Positions 41,738 through 51,478 are shown, numbered from the stretch's first letter. The stretch is DNA of 64,000 nucleotides from Clostridiales bacterium (GCA_012523405.1 JAAYIN010000026.1:1-64000), one strand, 5' to 3'. Notes: a model not told the origin generated them from the letters alone. A program made the numbers and translations.

Positions 41738-43315
41738 TTATTTCCGCCAAAGGATCACGCGCTCTGAGGATTCGCTGTCGCCTTCGCCAAGATCGGGGTT
41801 CATGCGCTTGAGGCTGTCCGAGCTGACGCGGTATCGTTTCGCGATATCCCATACCGTTTCGCCCGGCTGGCTGAAGCAAAGCAAAATCCCAGGCTGTGCA
41901 GGCTGTGCGGGTTGCTCATCAATGCCTGTGACGAGCGGTTCGTTGCCCATCTGCACATCATAGCAGCTGACATGGAGGATAAATTTGATCTCCACGCGGT
42001 CGCTGGTGATCCCGTTGACCTCGACATTGCTGGGGTAGAGGATCAAGCTTTCGGGTCTGCTAAGGTCGCACGCAAAGCTCATTTGGAACGGCTCTTCCGT
42101 GGTGTAGGACTGGGGCACTTCGCTCTCGTCGGTCATGTAGAGCATGGTCACTTCCATCATGCCTTCCACCTGAAGCTTGCCGTTGTTTGTAATCAAGTCG
42201 GTGATAATCGGGCGAAGCGATGCCCGAAGCGGCGTTCTGACAGGGGTCTGTCCGTCCAGCATCAGCGTGATCTTCCCGCTTTCTGCGGTATGCACCTGCT
42301 TGTGGGATAGTGCACGCATCACCTGCTGGGTTTGAGGGGTGAGCATATTGCCCTGTGTTGTGTACGCATCCAGCAGCAGACATACATCGCGCCGCTTGGT
42401 TGAATTCGCCTCAAGACCTAGCATCACCTCTGCACGAAGGGTGCGCTCGCCTTCTTCTTTGCCCTCCTGAGAGAGCACAGCAACATCCTTGACGACCACG
42501 TCACAGCACATCGAATCCCCCTGCTCGCCCACAAGCGCGACCGCCTCTTCAAAGGGAATCGTGTGTCTGGTTACTACGATGGGACGAGAGGGCATATCGC
42601 TGCGATGCGTTACGTCAAGCAAAATATTGCCCGAAATCGTCGCGCGCTCCTCCCCGCCCATCACATCCTGCACGCTAGCGGTTGCGCTTGCGTAAAGGGT
42701 GTCGGTAATTTGGAGCACTGCGCCAAGGTCGCATTCATCCCTGATCAGCACATCCTGCGCGCCCGATGCCACCATCTGGCAGGCAGGCAGCGTTTCGGTT
42801 TTCATCATCAATCCATCGACATTGCGAATCCCCGTCACCACTGCCAAAGGCTCGTCCGAGAACACGCGAGCGACAACGCGGAGAATCGCCATCAGATGCA
42901 TGCGCCCGCCCTGTGTACTCGCCTCCACATGCTCCACCATCAGGCTAATGGGGGCTGTCATTCCCGGCACCGCACCGCTAAAATCAATGTTATGGCTAAA
43001 CTCTGCCGATGCTTCAAGCGAACTGACATGGGTCGGGTCGCCCTGGGTATATAGCACATGGAAGGTCACCTTGCCATCCGCTTCCACTACGCCCGTCTGC
43101 ACTTGACTGCGCTCAAGCACTGCCATCGCTTCCGCACTCAGCACGCTTGTTTCCTCGCGAAGTCCTCCGGGAAGCGCAACCTCGCCCTCCACCACTGCTT
43201 GGCTTTGATTTTCTCCAACGAACCGCTGCAGAGGCAGTTCTTCACGTAAAATTTCTGGTGTGTCTAAGGCGATGTTGCCCTGTTTCTCAAAAATATCCAT
43301 ATTCATATCCATCAT
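41738..43315 (-). CDS. DUF3794-LysM protein (spore coat/peptidoglycan-binding type)
   Basis: A 525-residue protein without signal peptide. It has several DUF3794 (SipL-like) beta domains, visible as repeats near 25-130 (VVEGEVALPGG), 190-290 and 330-450, then an Ala-Gln-Pro linker (DEQPAQPAQPG) and a C-terminal LysM domain (about 472-520, QPGETVWDIAKRYRVSSDSL). This is the architecture of SipL-type proteins, which in Clostridioides difficile bind SpoIVA at the forespore surface and are needed for coat attachment. It is therefore likely a mother-cell spore coat protein. Single gene with GAGGAG upstream. Confidence 0.85.
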   Translation of the reverse strand: MMDMNMDIFEKQGNIALDTPEILREELPLQRFVGENQSQAVVEGEVALPGGLREETSVLSAEAMAVLERSQVQTGVVEADGKVTFHVLYTQGDPTHVSSLEASAEFSHNIDFSGAVPGMTAPISLMVEHVEASTQGGRMHLMAILRVVARVFSDEPLAVVTGIRNVDGLMMKTETLPACQMVASGAQDVLIRDECDLGAVLQITDTLYASATASVQDVMGGEERATISGNILLDVTHRSDMPSRPIVVTRHTIPFEEAVALVGEQGDSMCCDVVVKDVAVLSQEGKEEGERTLRAEVMLGLEANSTKRRDVCLLLDAYTTQGNMLTPQTQQVMRALSHKQVHTAESGKITLMLDGQTPVRTPLRASLRPIITDLITNNGKLQVEGMMEVTMLYMTDESEVPQSYTTEEPFQMSFACDLSRPESLILYPSNVEVNGITSDRVEIKFILHVSCYDVQMGNEPLVTGIDEQPAQPAQPGILLCFSQPGETVWDIAKRYRVSSDSLKRMNPDLGEGDSESSERVILWRK

Positions 43316-43480
43316 CCTTACTCCTCCTAGGCGGCTTTGTAGGAATCATATGCGACTTGGGAGGAAGATATGACGATTGATGCCGCATAGGTGTGGTTTT
43401 GGGCATAGTGCGCTTGCTCTTGCCATCCATCTGCGTTACAATCATTTCATCAACAATACCGCAAGAGAGGGGGTCTATTC

Positions 43481-45610
43481 TTGCCGTCCTCGTCCAATCG
43501 ATTTTCGATATCCACCGCATCAGCGCGCCGCCTCATGCTCGTGCTCATGTCCGTTAGCACCATCTATCAATACATGTATTCCACCATGCTTTCCAGCGCC
43601 CTTGGCATGCTGCCGCTCTTTGGCGCAGCGATGTTCATGAGCGCACAGGTCGCCACCACGCTCTCCCATATTTCCTTTGGCGATGGGAGCAAGTACCTAA
43701 CAAAGCGTATGCGCATTGCCTTTATGATTATTTCTGGAATTATGCTTTTATGCACGCTAGCGCTTTTATTCATCTATCCAGGATTGCTGATTACAAGGTC
43801 CGTGTGGATCATCTTCGCCGTTATCTTCAGCGCTGCTTTCAGGGTTATTAACGGCCGAAAGCTTACTGCCCGCAGGATGCGGCGCACCATCGGCAAACGC
43901 GCCTACTTCATCTTTATGGCGATGATTTACCTCATCCCCCTGCTGATTATTTCCTATCTGCTCTTCATCTCGGTTGACACAGTCAGCGCGTGGCAGCTCA
44001 TTGGCAGTTTTCTTTTTGGTGCATTTCTTGACGGCTACACGCTGTGGCGCGAACGCGACTTTGTTGCGCACGAAGGAATACCCGACGATATCGACCCAAA
44101 AACGGTGAGCGACATCGCGTCAGAGCTTCGCGAGGTGAATGCGTACAGCGCTTATCAGAGGCTGCATGTGTTGATCATGCTCGCCTTGCAGCTCACCCTC
44201 GTGCTGGTATATACCTTCATAGGGCTGACCACGCAGGAGCTGTTCACCTGCATGATTTTGGCGGTTTCCTGCACGGTTGTGATGCGCGAGATGTCTATTC
44301 TCGTCCTTCGGCGCATCAAAAAACCCGTTGCGCTCCCGCTGTTGCTAGTCGGCTTATTTCTTTGGATCTACGGTCTAATTCTGTTCTATGAGCAGATGGG
44401 ACAAGCGCAAAACCTGATCCTAAGCTATCTCTCCCTCGGTCTGAGCGTCAGCGGTCTGAGCATCTGCACCACTGCGCTTGCAGAGCTTGAACGCTCCATG
44501 TCCGATGTTGCTCATTTCACATTGCAAAACCGAATGCACGGCTATTCGCAGATGCGTGCAGCGCTGACCGAGATGGCGATGCTGATGGGACAGATGATCG
44601 CGCTGATCCTCCTAACCCTCATGTGCATTCCAGTCAATGTCCTTGAAAGCCTTGACCTTGCCCGAATCGCCGCGTCCCTAAGCCCGCTCCTGATCGTTCC
44701 GCCCCTGCTGCTGCTGCTTGGTGCGGTCTTTAGCGCACTTCGCTTTCCAATGAACAACCGCCACTTTGAAAAGCTCGCCAAATGGCTGACTCTTGAGAGT
44801 GAAGGTCTTGACAACCCCGCCCTGAAAAAGCAGCTGGACAGCGTTGTCGTCAAGCGGCATAAGAATCGCTTTGGCATCAAGATCATCATATGGCTTCTGC
44901 GTCCCCTGTACTATCACAAGGTCATTGGCACTGAAAACCTCGCCCCCTATGAGGACGGCAACATGATACTCGTATGCAACCACGGCGAAATCTACGGCCC
45001 CGTTGCCGCCAACCTCTATATCCCCATCACCTTCCGCCCTTGGACCATCAGCCATATGATGGACGAGGAAGCCATCATCGAGCATATGTACCAAGGCACC
45101 ATGCTGCGCCAGAAATGGATTCCCGAGAAATGGAAACGCCCCATCATCAAGCTTTTCACTCCGATTATGGTCTGGCTTTTCAGCAGTCTGGAAGCCATCC
45201 CCGTATACCGTGGTCAGCCTCATGAACTCATGAAAACCTTCCGCATGACCATCGATGCGATGCAGGCAGGAGACAATATCCTCATCTTCCCTGAAAACGG
45301 CGAGGATCATGCTGAGGGCGAGCGGGGCTATGTGAGCGAAGGCGTGGGCGATCTGTACACAGGCTTTACCATGATCGCGCCTCTTTACTACGCAAAGACC
45401 AAGAAAAAGGCCGTATTCGTGCCCATCTACGCCAGCAAAAGCCAACGCACATTGACCATCGGCGAGGCCATACCATACGACCCCGCCAACGGTGCAAATG
45501 ACGAGAAGCTACGTCTTTCGCGCGAGCTCCTCTCAAGCATGCAAGCCATGTACGAGCAAGAAAAGGAGTCCGATGCCAAGGCCGCCGCAAAGGGCGCTAC
45601 ATTCACTTGA
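43481..45610 (+). CDS. Multi-pass membrane protein fused to a PlsC-like acyltransferase domain
   Basis: A 709-residue protein with TTG start (GAGAGGGGG seven bases upstream). Residues about 15-425 contain roughly twelve hydrophobic segments. After a cytoplasmic linker, residues about 470-690 are a glycerolipid-acyltransferase-like domain. Motif I reads NHGEIYGP from His501, so the usual HxxxxD aspartate is Gly506. Motif III reads FPENGEDHAEG (603-613) in place of FPEGT. A late block VFVPIYASKSQRTLTIGEAI resembles motif IV. The fused transporter-acyltransferase layout recalls LplT-Aas type proteins, but the N-terminal part is not clearly MFS. It may move and acylate a lipid, or be catalytically altered. 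Confidence 0.7.
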   Translation: MPSSSNRFSISTASARRLMLVLMSVSTIYQYMYSTMLSSALGMLPLFGAAMFMSAQVATTLSHISFGDGSKYLTKRMRIAFMIISGIMLLCTLALLFIYPGLLITRSVWIIFAVIFSAAFRVINGRKLTARRMRRTIGKRAYFIFMAMIYLIPLLIISYLLFISVDTVSAWQLIGSFLFGAFLDGYTLWRERDFVAHEGIPDDIDPKTVSDIASELREVNAYSAYQRLHVLIMLALQLTLVLVYTFIGLTTQELFTCMILAVSCTVVMREMSILVLRRIKKPVALPLLLVGLFLWIYGLILFYEQMGQAQNLILSYLSLGLSVSGLSICTTALAELERSMSDVAHFTLQNRMHGYSQMRAALTEMAMLMGQMIALILLTLMCIPVNVLESLDLARIAASLSPLLIVPPLLLLLGAVFSALRFPMNNRHFEKLAKWLTLESEGLDNPALKKQLDSVVVKRHKNRFGIKIIIWLLRPLYYHKVIGTENLAPYEDGNMILVCNHGEIYGPVAANLYIPITFRPWTISHMMDEEAIIEHMYQGTMLRQKWIPEKWKRPIIKLFTPIMVWLFSSLEAIPVYRGQPHELMKTFRMTIDAMQAGDNILIFPENGEDHAEGERGYVSEGVGDLYTGFTMIAPLYYAKTKKKAVFVPIYASKSQRTLTIGEAIPYDPANGANDEKLRLSRELLSSMQAMYEQEKESDAKAAAKGATFT

Positions 45611-45671
45611 TGAGGCACCTTGGTCTTTGACTGAATTTGGATGGTCATAGCAAATACTGCGTTTATGCCAA

Positions 45672-45717
45672 TCAAAAAAGAGGCAGCTGCATTTTTCATG
45701 CAACTGCCTCTTTTTGA
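45672..45717. terminator. Two-way terminator between acyltransferase gene and glmM
   Basis: Stem AAAAAGAGGCAG..TGCAT with ATGCA..CTGCCTCTTTTT, with T-runs on both sides; it serves both converging genes. Confidence 0.9.
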
Positions 45718-45718
45718 T

Positions 45719-47068
45719 TTATACCAATTCTTTTTCAATTAACTTGCTTAGTGTGTAGACGTCTTTCTCCAGCTCTCTTTGGTCAGGACCTTCGATCATC
45801 ACGCGCACTCTGGGCTCTGTGCCGCTTGCGCGAATCACCAATCTGCCTTGATCCTTATACTTCTTTTCAAGCTGGGCAATCATGGCGGTGATTTTTTCAT
45901 TCTTATCAAAGTCATACTTCTTTTTGTCATCCACATTTGCTGCGAACTGACTTTGAGGCATTTTCTGCATCACCTTAGCCAGATGGCTGAGGGGCTGCTG
46001 CGCCTTGACCATGGCGCTGATGAGCTGAATGGAGGTGACCAGACCATCGCCCGTGGTGTTATAGTCCAGCATGATCACATGCCCGCTCTGCTCGCCGCCG
46101 AGGTTGTATCCATCCTCCAGCATCTTTTCAAGCACATAGCGGTCACCGACTCTGGTCTTCTGCATTTTGATGCCGTTTTTCTTCATGCAGATATCAAGAC
46201 CCATGTTGCTCATCACCGTTGCTACGATCGTGTTGTCTCGAAGTCGCCCCTGCTCCTTGAGGTAGATAGCGAGTATCGCCATCACGCGATCGCCGTCGAT
46301 CAGCTGACCGCGCTCATCCACTGCAAGCAGACGATCCGCATCGCCGTCATACGCAAACCCAACATCCGCGCCCAGCTCACGCACCAGCTCGCAAAGGCGT
46401 CTGGGATGCGTCGAACCGCAATTTTCATTGATATTTGTGCCATCAGGCTCATGATAGTAGCAACTCACCTGTGCGCCAAGCTCCTTGAAGACCGTCGGTG
46501 CCACCTCGTAGCTCGCGCCCTGAGCGCAGTCCAGTACCACATGCAGACCATCCAGACGGACATCCGTGGTTTCCTTGACGAAATCCACATAACGGCGCGA
46601 GGCGTTGCGCTGGCGAACAGGACGACCCACTCGCTCCGCCGTCGGCATTTCAGTGCCTTCGGGAAGACCGTTCATCACGATTTCTTCGAACTTATCCTCA
46701 ATCGCATCAGGCAGTTTACAGCCATTTTTATCAAAGAACTTAATGCCGTTGTACTCCACCGTATTATGGCTCGCGCTGATCACAACACCAGCATCCGCTT
46801 CATAATATCGGGTGAGGTAAGCAATGGCAGGTGTTGGCAGAACCTCAACCAGCACCGCACGCGCACCTACGCTGCAAATCCCTGCAACCAGCGCACTCTC
46901 CAGCATTTCGCCGCTCAGCCTTGTATCGCGCCCAACCATAATCGTTGGTCTATGTACATCACTAGCCAGCACATAGGCGCTAGCCTGCCCAAGCCGAAAG
47001 GCAATATCGCATGTAAGTTCTGTATTTGCAATGCCGCGTACACCATCAGTGCCAAAAAGCCTTGCCAT
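45719..47068 (-). CDS. glmM: Phosphoglucosamine mutase
   Basis: A 449-residue phosphohexomutase that converts glucosamine-6-phosphate to glucosamine-1-phosphate for UDP-GlcNAc and cell-wall synthesis. Signatures: N-terminal RLFGTDGVRGIANTEL, phosphoserine loop VISASHNTVEYNG (Ser100 carries the phosphate), metal loop DGDADRLLAVDE, and C-terminal phosphate-binding RASGTEPRVRVM. Length is standard. ATG at 47068 has AAGGAG at seven bases; the TTG three bases earlier is too close. Confidence 0.95.
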   Translation of the reverse strand: MARLFGTDGVRGIANTELTCDIAFRLGQASAYVLASDVHRPTIMVGRDTRLSGEMLESALVAGICSVGARAVLVEVLPTPAIAYLTRYYEADAGVVISASHNTVEYNGIKFFDKNGCKLPDAIEDKFEEIVMNGLPEGTEMPTAERVGRPVRQRNASRRYVDFVKETTDVRLDGLHVVLDCAQGASYEVAPTVFKELGAQVSCYYHEPDGTNINENCGSTHPRRLCELVRELGADVGFAYDGDADRLLAVDERGQLIDGDRVMAILAIYLKEQGRLRDNTIVATVMSNMGLDICMKKNGIKMQKTRVGDRYVLEKMLEDGYNLGGEQSGHVIMLDYNTTGDGLVTSIQLISAMVKAQQPLSHLAKVMQKMPQSQFAANVDDKKKYDFDKNEKITAMIAQLEKKYKDQGRLVIRASGTEPRVRVMIEGPDQRELEKDVYTLSKLIEKELV

Positions 47069-47212
47069 CAAAACACTCCTTGTAGTTTCAAGATAGGGAA
47101 ATACCTATGTGTTTGAAACGATTAAAATGATAGACCACTGGGGAATTTTCGTATGGGAAATTGGAAACAGCAACAATACAAGGGCGAAACCCCGATCTTT
47201 TCCGATGCTCGT

Positions 47213-48181
47213 TTACGCCCAGAAGATATCCGTGTTCTTGTCTTCAAAAACGATGACCTCTTTGAGGAATGAGATGGCTTTTTGCAGACCTTCGTTCACG
47301 CTCATCAGCGCATCTTCATGCTCAATGCTCAGCACATCGTCATAGCCTACCATGCGCAGGTTGCTCACGATATCCTTCCACACAGCGTAGTCATGCCCAT
47401 AGCCAACGCTGCGGAACAGCCAGCTGCGCTCGCGCTCGTTGGTAAAGCTCTTGGTATCCAGCACGCCGTTAACGGGGCAATTGATCGGATCGATCTTGGT
47501 GTCCTTGGCATGGAAGAAATAAATCGCATCCCCAAGGTAGCGAATCGCGGCCACAGGATCGATGCCCTGCCAGAACAGGTGGCTTGGGTCAAGGTTTGCA
47601 CCGATGAGCGGGCCGACTGCCGCACGAAGGCGCATGAGGGTTTCGGGGTTGTAGACGCAGAAACCGGGGTGCATCTCAAGTGCGATCTTTTCAATGCCGT
47701 GTGCCGCTGCAAAAGCGGTTGCTTCGCGCCAGTAAGGAATGAGCACTTCATCCCACTGATACTTCAAAATCGCCTGAAAATCATCCGGCCATGCGCAGGT
47801 CGCCCAGTTAGGGGTCTTATCCTCAGCACTGCCGCCAGGGCAGCCGCTGAAGGTAATAATGCGCTTTACGCCGAGTTTTTCAGCCAATAGCACTGCGCCG
47901 ATAAAATCATCATGATAACGCTTTGCCTGCTCTTTGTCAGGGTGAACGGGGTTGCCATGGGCGCTCAGTGCACAGATTTCCAGATTGTTTTTCTCAAACA
48001 CCTGTTTGAACTCCGCAAGCTTTGTATCGTCATGAAGCAGCACTGCGGGATCGCAATGCGCCTTTCCCGGGAAACCGCCGCAGCCTACCTCCACTGCCTG
48101 CACGCCGCTGTCAGCAAGATACTTCATCGCCTCTTCGAATGGCTGTCCGGAAAGAACAGGATTAAAAACCGATAGTTTCAT
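47213..48181 (-). CDS. Sugar phosphate isomerase/epimerase family protein
   Basis: A 322-residue TIM-barrel protein of the xylose-isomerase-like AP_endonuc_2 family. Candidate metal ligands are the Glu in IALEMHPGF, the Asp/His in NLDPSHLFW, the His in FFHAKDTKI and the Glu in LSIEHEDALMS. Clear RBS GGAGG. Enzymes of this group interconvert ketoses or inositol-derived sugars. It stands alone with no transporter or kinase nearby, so the substrate is open. Confidence 0.85.
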   Translation of the reverse strand: MKLSVFNPVLSGQPFEEAMKYLADSGVQAVEVGCGGFPGKAHCDPAVLLHDDTKLAEFKQVFEKNNLEICALSAHGNPVHPDKEQAKRYHDDFIGAVLLAEKLGVKRIITFSGCPGGSAEDKTPNWATCAWPDDFQAILKYQWDEVLIPYWREATAFAAAHGIEKIALEMHPGFCVYNPETLMRLRAAVGPLIGANLDPSHLFWQGIDPVAAIRYLGDAIYFFHAKDTKIDPINCPVNGVLDTKSFTNERERSWLFRSVGYGHDYAVWKDIVSNLRMVGYDDVLSIEHEDALMSVNEGLQKAISFLKEVIVFEDKNTDIFWA

Positions 48182-48342
48182 GATGAATCCTCCTTATGTG
48201 GTTTTCTATTTCTCCTTCAACATATCACTCCAAGAACAATATGTTGTATGATGTATTGATCTGAGATAGTATACCCTTTTTACAGAAATAATTCAACCCG
48301 CCATCTTCGCCCGCCCATCCGGCAAAAACCCATGAAGAGCAG

Positions 48343-48371
48343 TTGACAGGGTGCTTTTGCAATGATAGACT
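48343..48371 (+). promoter_or_regulatory. Promoter of the unknown three-gene cluster
   Basis: Consensus TTGACA (48343-48348), 17-bp spacer, TAGACT (48366-48371). Confidence 0.65.
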
Positions 48372-48442
48372 TCTATAGGTAAGGATGAAAGTTGTCGGCT
48401 TTTATTTTCCGATACCGCGATGCCTTACAAAGGAGCGTACCT

Positions 48443-48877
48443 ATGTCCTTATTGCATCAAGAATCGGGAAGCCTGACTTTTTCCGATGGTTTTTGCCTTT
48501 TGCCAAAGATGAACCGCGATGAAATCCCATCGCAGCCATCCCGCATGGCTGCTGATATGATCAGCCTTGGCTCTCATCCCGTTCATGGGGGCAGCCTATC
48601 GGTGATCGGCATGCTAAGGGCTGATAAGCTTCGCACCATTACGCTCGCCGTCCATACCGCGAGCCATCCATTTCTGATTCCATCATCGCGCCAGCGGGCG
48701 TTCATTTTTACCGCGCTTTGCATGAAGGACCCCTGTCCCGATACCAAGCAAAATGTAAAAATCGATTGTCCCTTTGGTCATATATTGATCTTTACAGACC
48801 CGCATACAGGGCAAACCTGTGCGCGCATCACCTATCACCGCGTTGCCGGCAAGGAGAGCGCAAACGGGGCATGTTAA
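48443..48877 (+). CDS. Protein of unknown function, first gene of cluster
   Basis: A 144-residue protein, no signal peptide or membrane span. The start at 48443 has AAAGGAG seven bases upstream; an upstream in-frame ATG at 48392 overlaps the promoter region. The C-terminal half looks like a small beta domain (VKIDCPFGHILIFTDPHTG, ARITYHRVAG), a pattern seen in several small immunity-like or structural proteins, but I cannot place it in a family. It starts a plus-strand cluster with the Syd-like gene 17 bp on and the large unknown gene beyond. Confidence 0.55.
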   Translation: MSLLHQESGSLTFSDGFCLLPKMNRDEIPSQPSRMAADMISLGSHPVHGGSLSVIGMLRADKLRTITLAVHTASHPFLIPSSRQRAFIFTALCMKDPCPDTKQNVKIDCPFGHILIFTDPHTGQTCARITYHRVAGKESANGAC

Positions 48878-48894
48878 CATGAGGAGGGAAAGGC

Positions 48895-49482
48895 ATGCAA
48901 GCGGCCATTAAGCCCATCATGCGTGATTATCTGATTCGTTTTCAACAAACTGCAATCAAAGAGACGGGGCGCAGACCCCTGACATACACGCGTACACCAA
49001 TGGAAACCAAACTCGTTGTTCCCGGCTGTCAGCGCGCAGGGTTCGCCTTTTGGCAACCCATCGCATGGACGGACGGAATCGCACCGCTAGGGGATCAGGC
49101 AGAGAAATTCCACTACAGCATTGTGGACTATCTGTCCATGTGCCAGTTCCTGGAGATCCGGTTTCATCTCCCCGTTGCGCATATGGGCAGCCCGCTGAGC
49201 TTCCTGTACGGACGCACCTTTGAAACCTATAAAAACACAGATTTAGCGCCGCCATCGCGCGCATTTGAAGAAGCAACGCTCTACCAAACCCAGCACCCCA
49301 ATCTGCCTTTGAGCTTCACCATGGCAGGCACATGCGATCAGGGTGATCCGCTATTGCTCATGCTTTGCGCTGAGGATGGACAAGCCTACGTTGTTTATAC
49401 TGACCGCGAGGCGCCGCCCTTATACCTAAAGCTCACAGTCGATCGACTGCTACCTAAATTGCAATTCGTATACGATCTATAA
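48895..49482 (+). CDS. Syd-like protein
   Basis: A 195-residue soluble protein. The order of features matches Syd family proteins: an N-terminal helix (MRDYLIRFQQTA), then AFWQPI, the block KFHYSIVDYLSMCQFLEIRF, and a C-terminal strand region LLLMLCAEDGQAYVVYTD leading into a final helix (VDRLLPKL). E. coli Syd binds SecY. In other genomes Syd-superfamily proteins are found as predicted immunity proteins of polymorphic toxins. The match here is by eye and is not certain. RBS GAGGAGGGAAAGG just upstream. Second gene of the cluster, 40 bp ahead of the 651-residue unknown. Confidence 0.55.
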   Translation: MQAAIKPIMRDYLIRFQQTAIKETGRRPLTYTRTPMETKLVVPGCQRAGFAFWQPIAWTDGIAPLGDQAEKFHYSIVDYLSMCQFLEIRFHLPVAHMGSPLSFLYGRTFETYKNTDLAPPSRAFEEATLYQTQHPNLPLSFTMAGTCDQGDPLLLMLCAEDGQAYVVYTDREAPPLYLKLTVDRLLPKLQFVYDL

Positions 49483-49522
49483 TTCCCCGTTCGTTTGCCC
49501 TGCCCGAAGGGAGGCCGGTCTC

Positions 49523-51478
49523 ATGCGTCTAATAACTGGACAAGCGGGTATTATCAGCTATGCAGGCCTTGATAAGGAGCTTTTGCTGGCAAAGGCACGC
49601 ATTGCCTATCAACAGCAAGGGAACGCCGTGCCTGCGCGTTTTTCTTCATTCCTCCCCCTCTTCCCCATCGAGCTCGTGCAAAACATGAGCTATATCGGCA
49701 AGAAGGCGGGGAACCTCGTTCGCAAGTCGTTTGCGGGCTTCTCCATTGATCCAATTGAATATCACACCAAGCTCTATGCGCAAATGCCCGAGCTTTACAG
49801 GGGTGACAATCAACGCCGTAATCTTGATTACGACGGGAATTTCCATGGGCGCGGCGTAGTCACTGTGGATGCCTCGTGGGCGGCTGCCTTCCCCCAGTAT
49901 GAGCCGTTTCTTGGCGAGAGGCTATGCATCTACCTCATTGGCGGCGGACATCAGGCGGCCGCGGTACCAGAGAGCATTTACCCGCGCGGGGGCGGCATTG
50001 TGCGCGCGCCCGAAACCGATATGCTCATCACCCGCCGATGCGCACATTTTACCGCCTATATGAAGGAGCGCATGGCGCACGGCGAAGCGTATGATGCAGC
50101 GAAATTCGAAGGGGATTACATCATCCAAAACATGCTTGAACCCGTAACAATCACCCAATCCGAGATCGGGCGGCTGATGCAGGATTTGAGCATTATCAAG
50201 AATTTGCAGGACGAGGAAAGCAAGACCGACCTGTATACCGAGCATGCCAAGAAAGCGGAGCATATCCCCCAGTACGTGCCTTTCCGCTATGGCTGTGATA
50301 CCTTTGAATCCATCCCCGCCTCCAGAACAACCCTGCGCCTTGCGCAGCTGTATTTTGAGGGGGACGATACGATACGCGATCTTTGGATGCCCTACCAAGA
50401 TGTCGCAGCCTACCTCAATAAACAAACCATGACGCTGGATATCGCTGCCCTTTGCGGCGGCTTCCAGATCGCCCCTGCCCAAAGCGGCAAAGGCAGCTAT
50501 GGTACGTATCCCGATCAAATCAGGGTGGTATTGCTGCGCGACCGTTCGCTGCCGCTCATGCAGACTTCCACCATCAACAACCCCGCCTACGGGCGCGGCA
50601 TGAATCCCCTTGGCATGATCAATAAGCTGATCTACCTGAGCGAGAGCGATGAGCTGTGGCGTCAGGGAAAAATCGAGCATGACCCTGTCAGCATTCTATG
50701 CGAGAATACCACGCTATCCGCTCAGCCATTTCTTCGCATGAAGGCGCTTGCGGAGCTCCAAGAATACAAGGGGCGGCTGATTGATGCGATGTATCGCAGG
50801 GAGAGTGCGCTCTCTCAGCTGGAGGAAGGCACAAAAGCCTACACGCGTGCGCAGTCTCGCCTTGACCAAAAGGTGCGAAAGCTCACCACCTTCATCCAGC
50901 AAACCGAGTCGCAGCTGGGCGGCTGCCCCATGAGCGGCTACGATGCGGACATCCACTATCTGGACCGCAAACACCGCGCGCAAATTGGCTTGCAGGACGA
51001 ATCGGAGTTCACCAAAGCCCCGCCCTTTGCGGTTGATGCACTGCGCGAGCAGAGCGTTGAAAGCGGCTATGCCATGCGCAGCAGCATTAAGTTTTTTGCC
51101 CACACGGAGCTATACGACCCGACCCTCGAGCGGGACAACGAGTTTGTTGAGCCTGAGGATGTGGATGTGGATGATGGAACGTCCGGAACGGATGAACCCA
51201 TGAATGATGTAAATGCACTGGCCGCTGCGGCAGACGAGATTTTTTCAAGCCGCGAAGCCGCCGCGCAGGCTAAGATTGCACAGGCTAAGCTCGCCGCCAA
51301 TCCGTCCCCTGTTCCCGCGGAGCAGCTCTCCATGCTTGATGATGCCGCAGAGCCGCCAGCGGCGGCGAACACCTCAGAGCGGGCGCACGATAGCGAGGTA
51401 CATCCCGCCGTACCCAAAATCAAGCAGATCGCTATGCAAGACCTCATACAGCCCGATAGCAAGCCAACCATTGGCTGA
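49523..51478 (+). CDS. Large protein of unknown function, third gene of cluster
   Basis: A 651-residue protein with no signal peptide or membrane span; RBS GGGAGG. Three parts can be seen. The N-terminal region (about 1-210) is rich in aromatics and glycine. The middle region (about 215-440) includes HIPQYVPFRYGCDTFESIP and NNPAYGRGMNPLGMINKLIY. A coiled-coil stretch of about 50 residues follows (about 415-465, ALAELQEYKGRL to TKAYTRAQSRLDQKV). The tail from about 545 is acidic then Ala/Pro-rich and probably disordered. I recognise no family. Composition and codon use resemble the neighbours, so recent transfer is not evident. deoC begins 42 bp after its stop. Confidence 0.55.
   Translation: MRLITGQAGIISYAGLDKELLLAKARIAYQQQGNAVPARFSSFLPLFPIELVQNMSYIGKKAGNLVRKSFAGFSIDPIEYHTKLYAQMPELYRGDNQRRNLDYDGNFHGRGVVTVDASWAAAFPQYEPFLGERLCIYLIGGGHQAAAVPESIYPRGGGIVRAPETDMLITRRCAHFTAYMKERMAHGEAYDAAKFEGDYIIQNMLEPVTITQSEIGRLMQDLSIIKNLQDEESKTDLYTEHAKKAEHIPQYVPFRYGCDTFESIPASRTTLRLAQLYFEGDDTIRDLWMPYQDVAAYLNKQTMTLDIAALCGGFQIAPAQSGKGSYGTYPDQIRVVLLRDRSLPLMQTSTINNPAYGRGMNPLGMINKLIYLSESDELWRQGKIEHDPVSILCENTTLSAQPFLRMKALAELQEYKGRLIDAMYRRESALSQLEEGTKAYTRAQSRLDQKVRKLTTFIQQTESQLGGCPMSGYDADIHYLDRKHRAQIGLQDESEFTKAPPFAVDALREQSVESGYAMRSSIKFFAHTELYDPTLERDNEFVEPEDVDVDDGTSGTDEPMNDVNALAAAADEIFSSREAAAQAKIAQAKLAANPSPVPAEQLSMLDDAAEPPAAANTSERAHDSEVHPAVPKIKQIAMQDLIQPDSKPTIG

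Noticed and set aside
45779-47116. 445-residue plus-strand frame opposite glmM
   Set aside because: Mirror frame of glmM, whose active-site loops are all on the minus strand; the His/Ile-rich translation has no fold signal.
49922-50680. 252-residue minus-strand frame inside the large unknown gene
   Set aside because: Considered because the plus-strand gene is itself unknown, but the plus frame is longer, has a strong RBS and continues the cluster's spacing; the minus frame has none of these.
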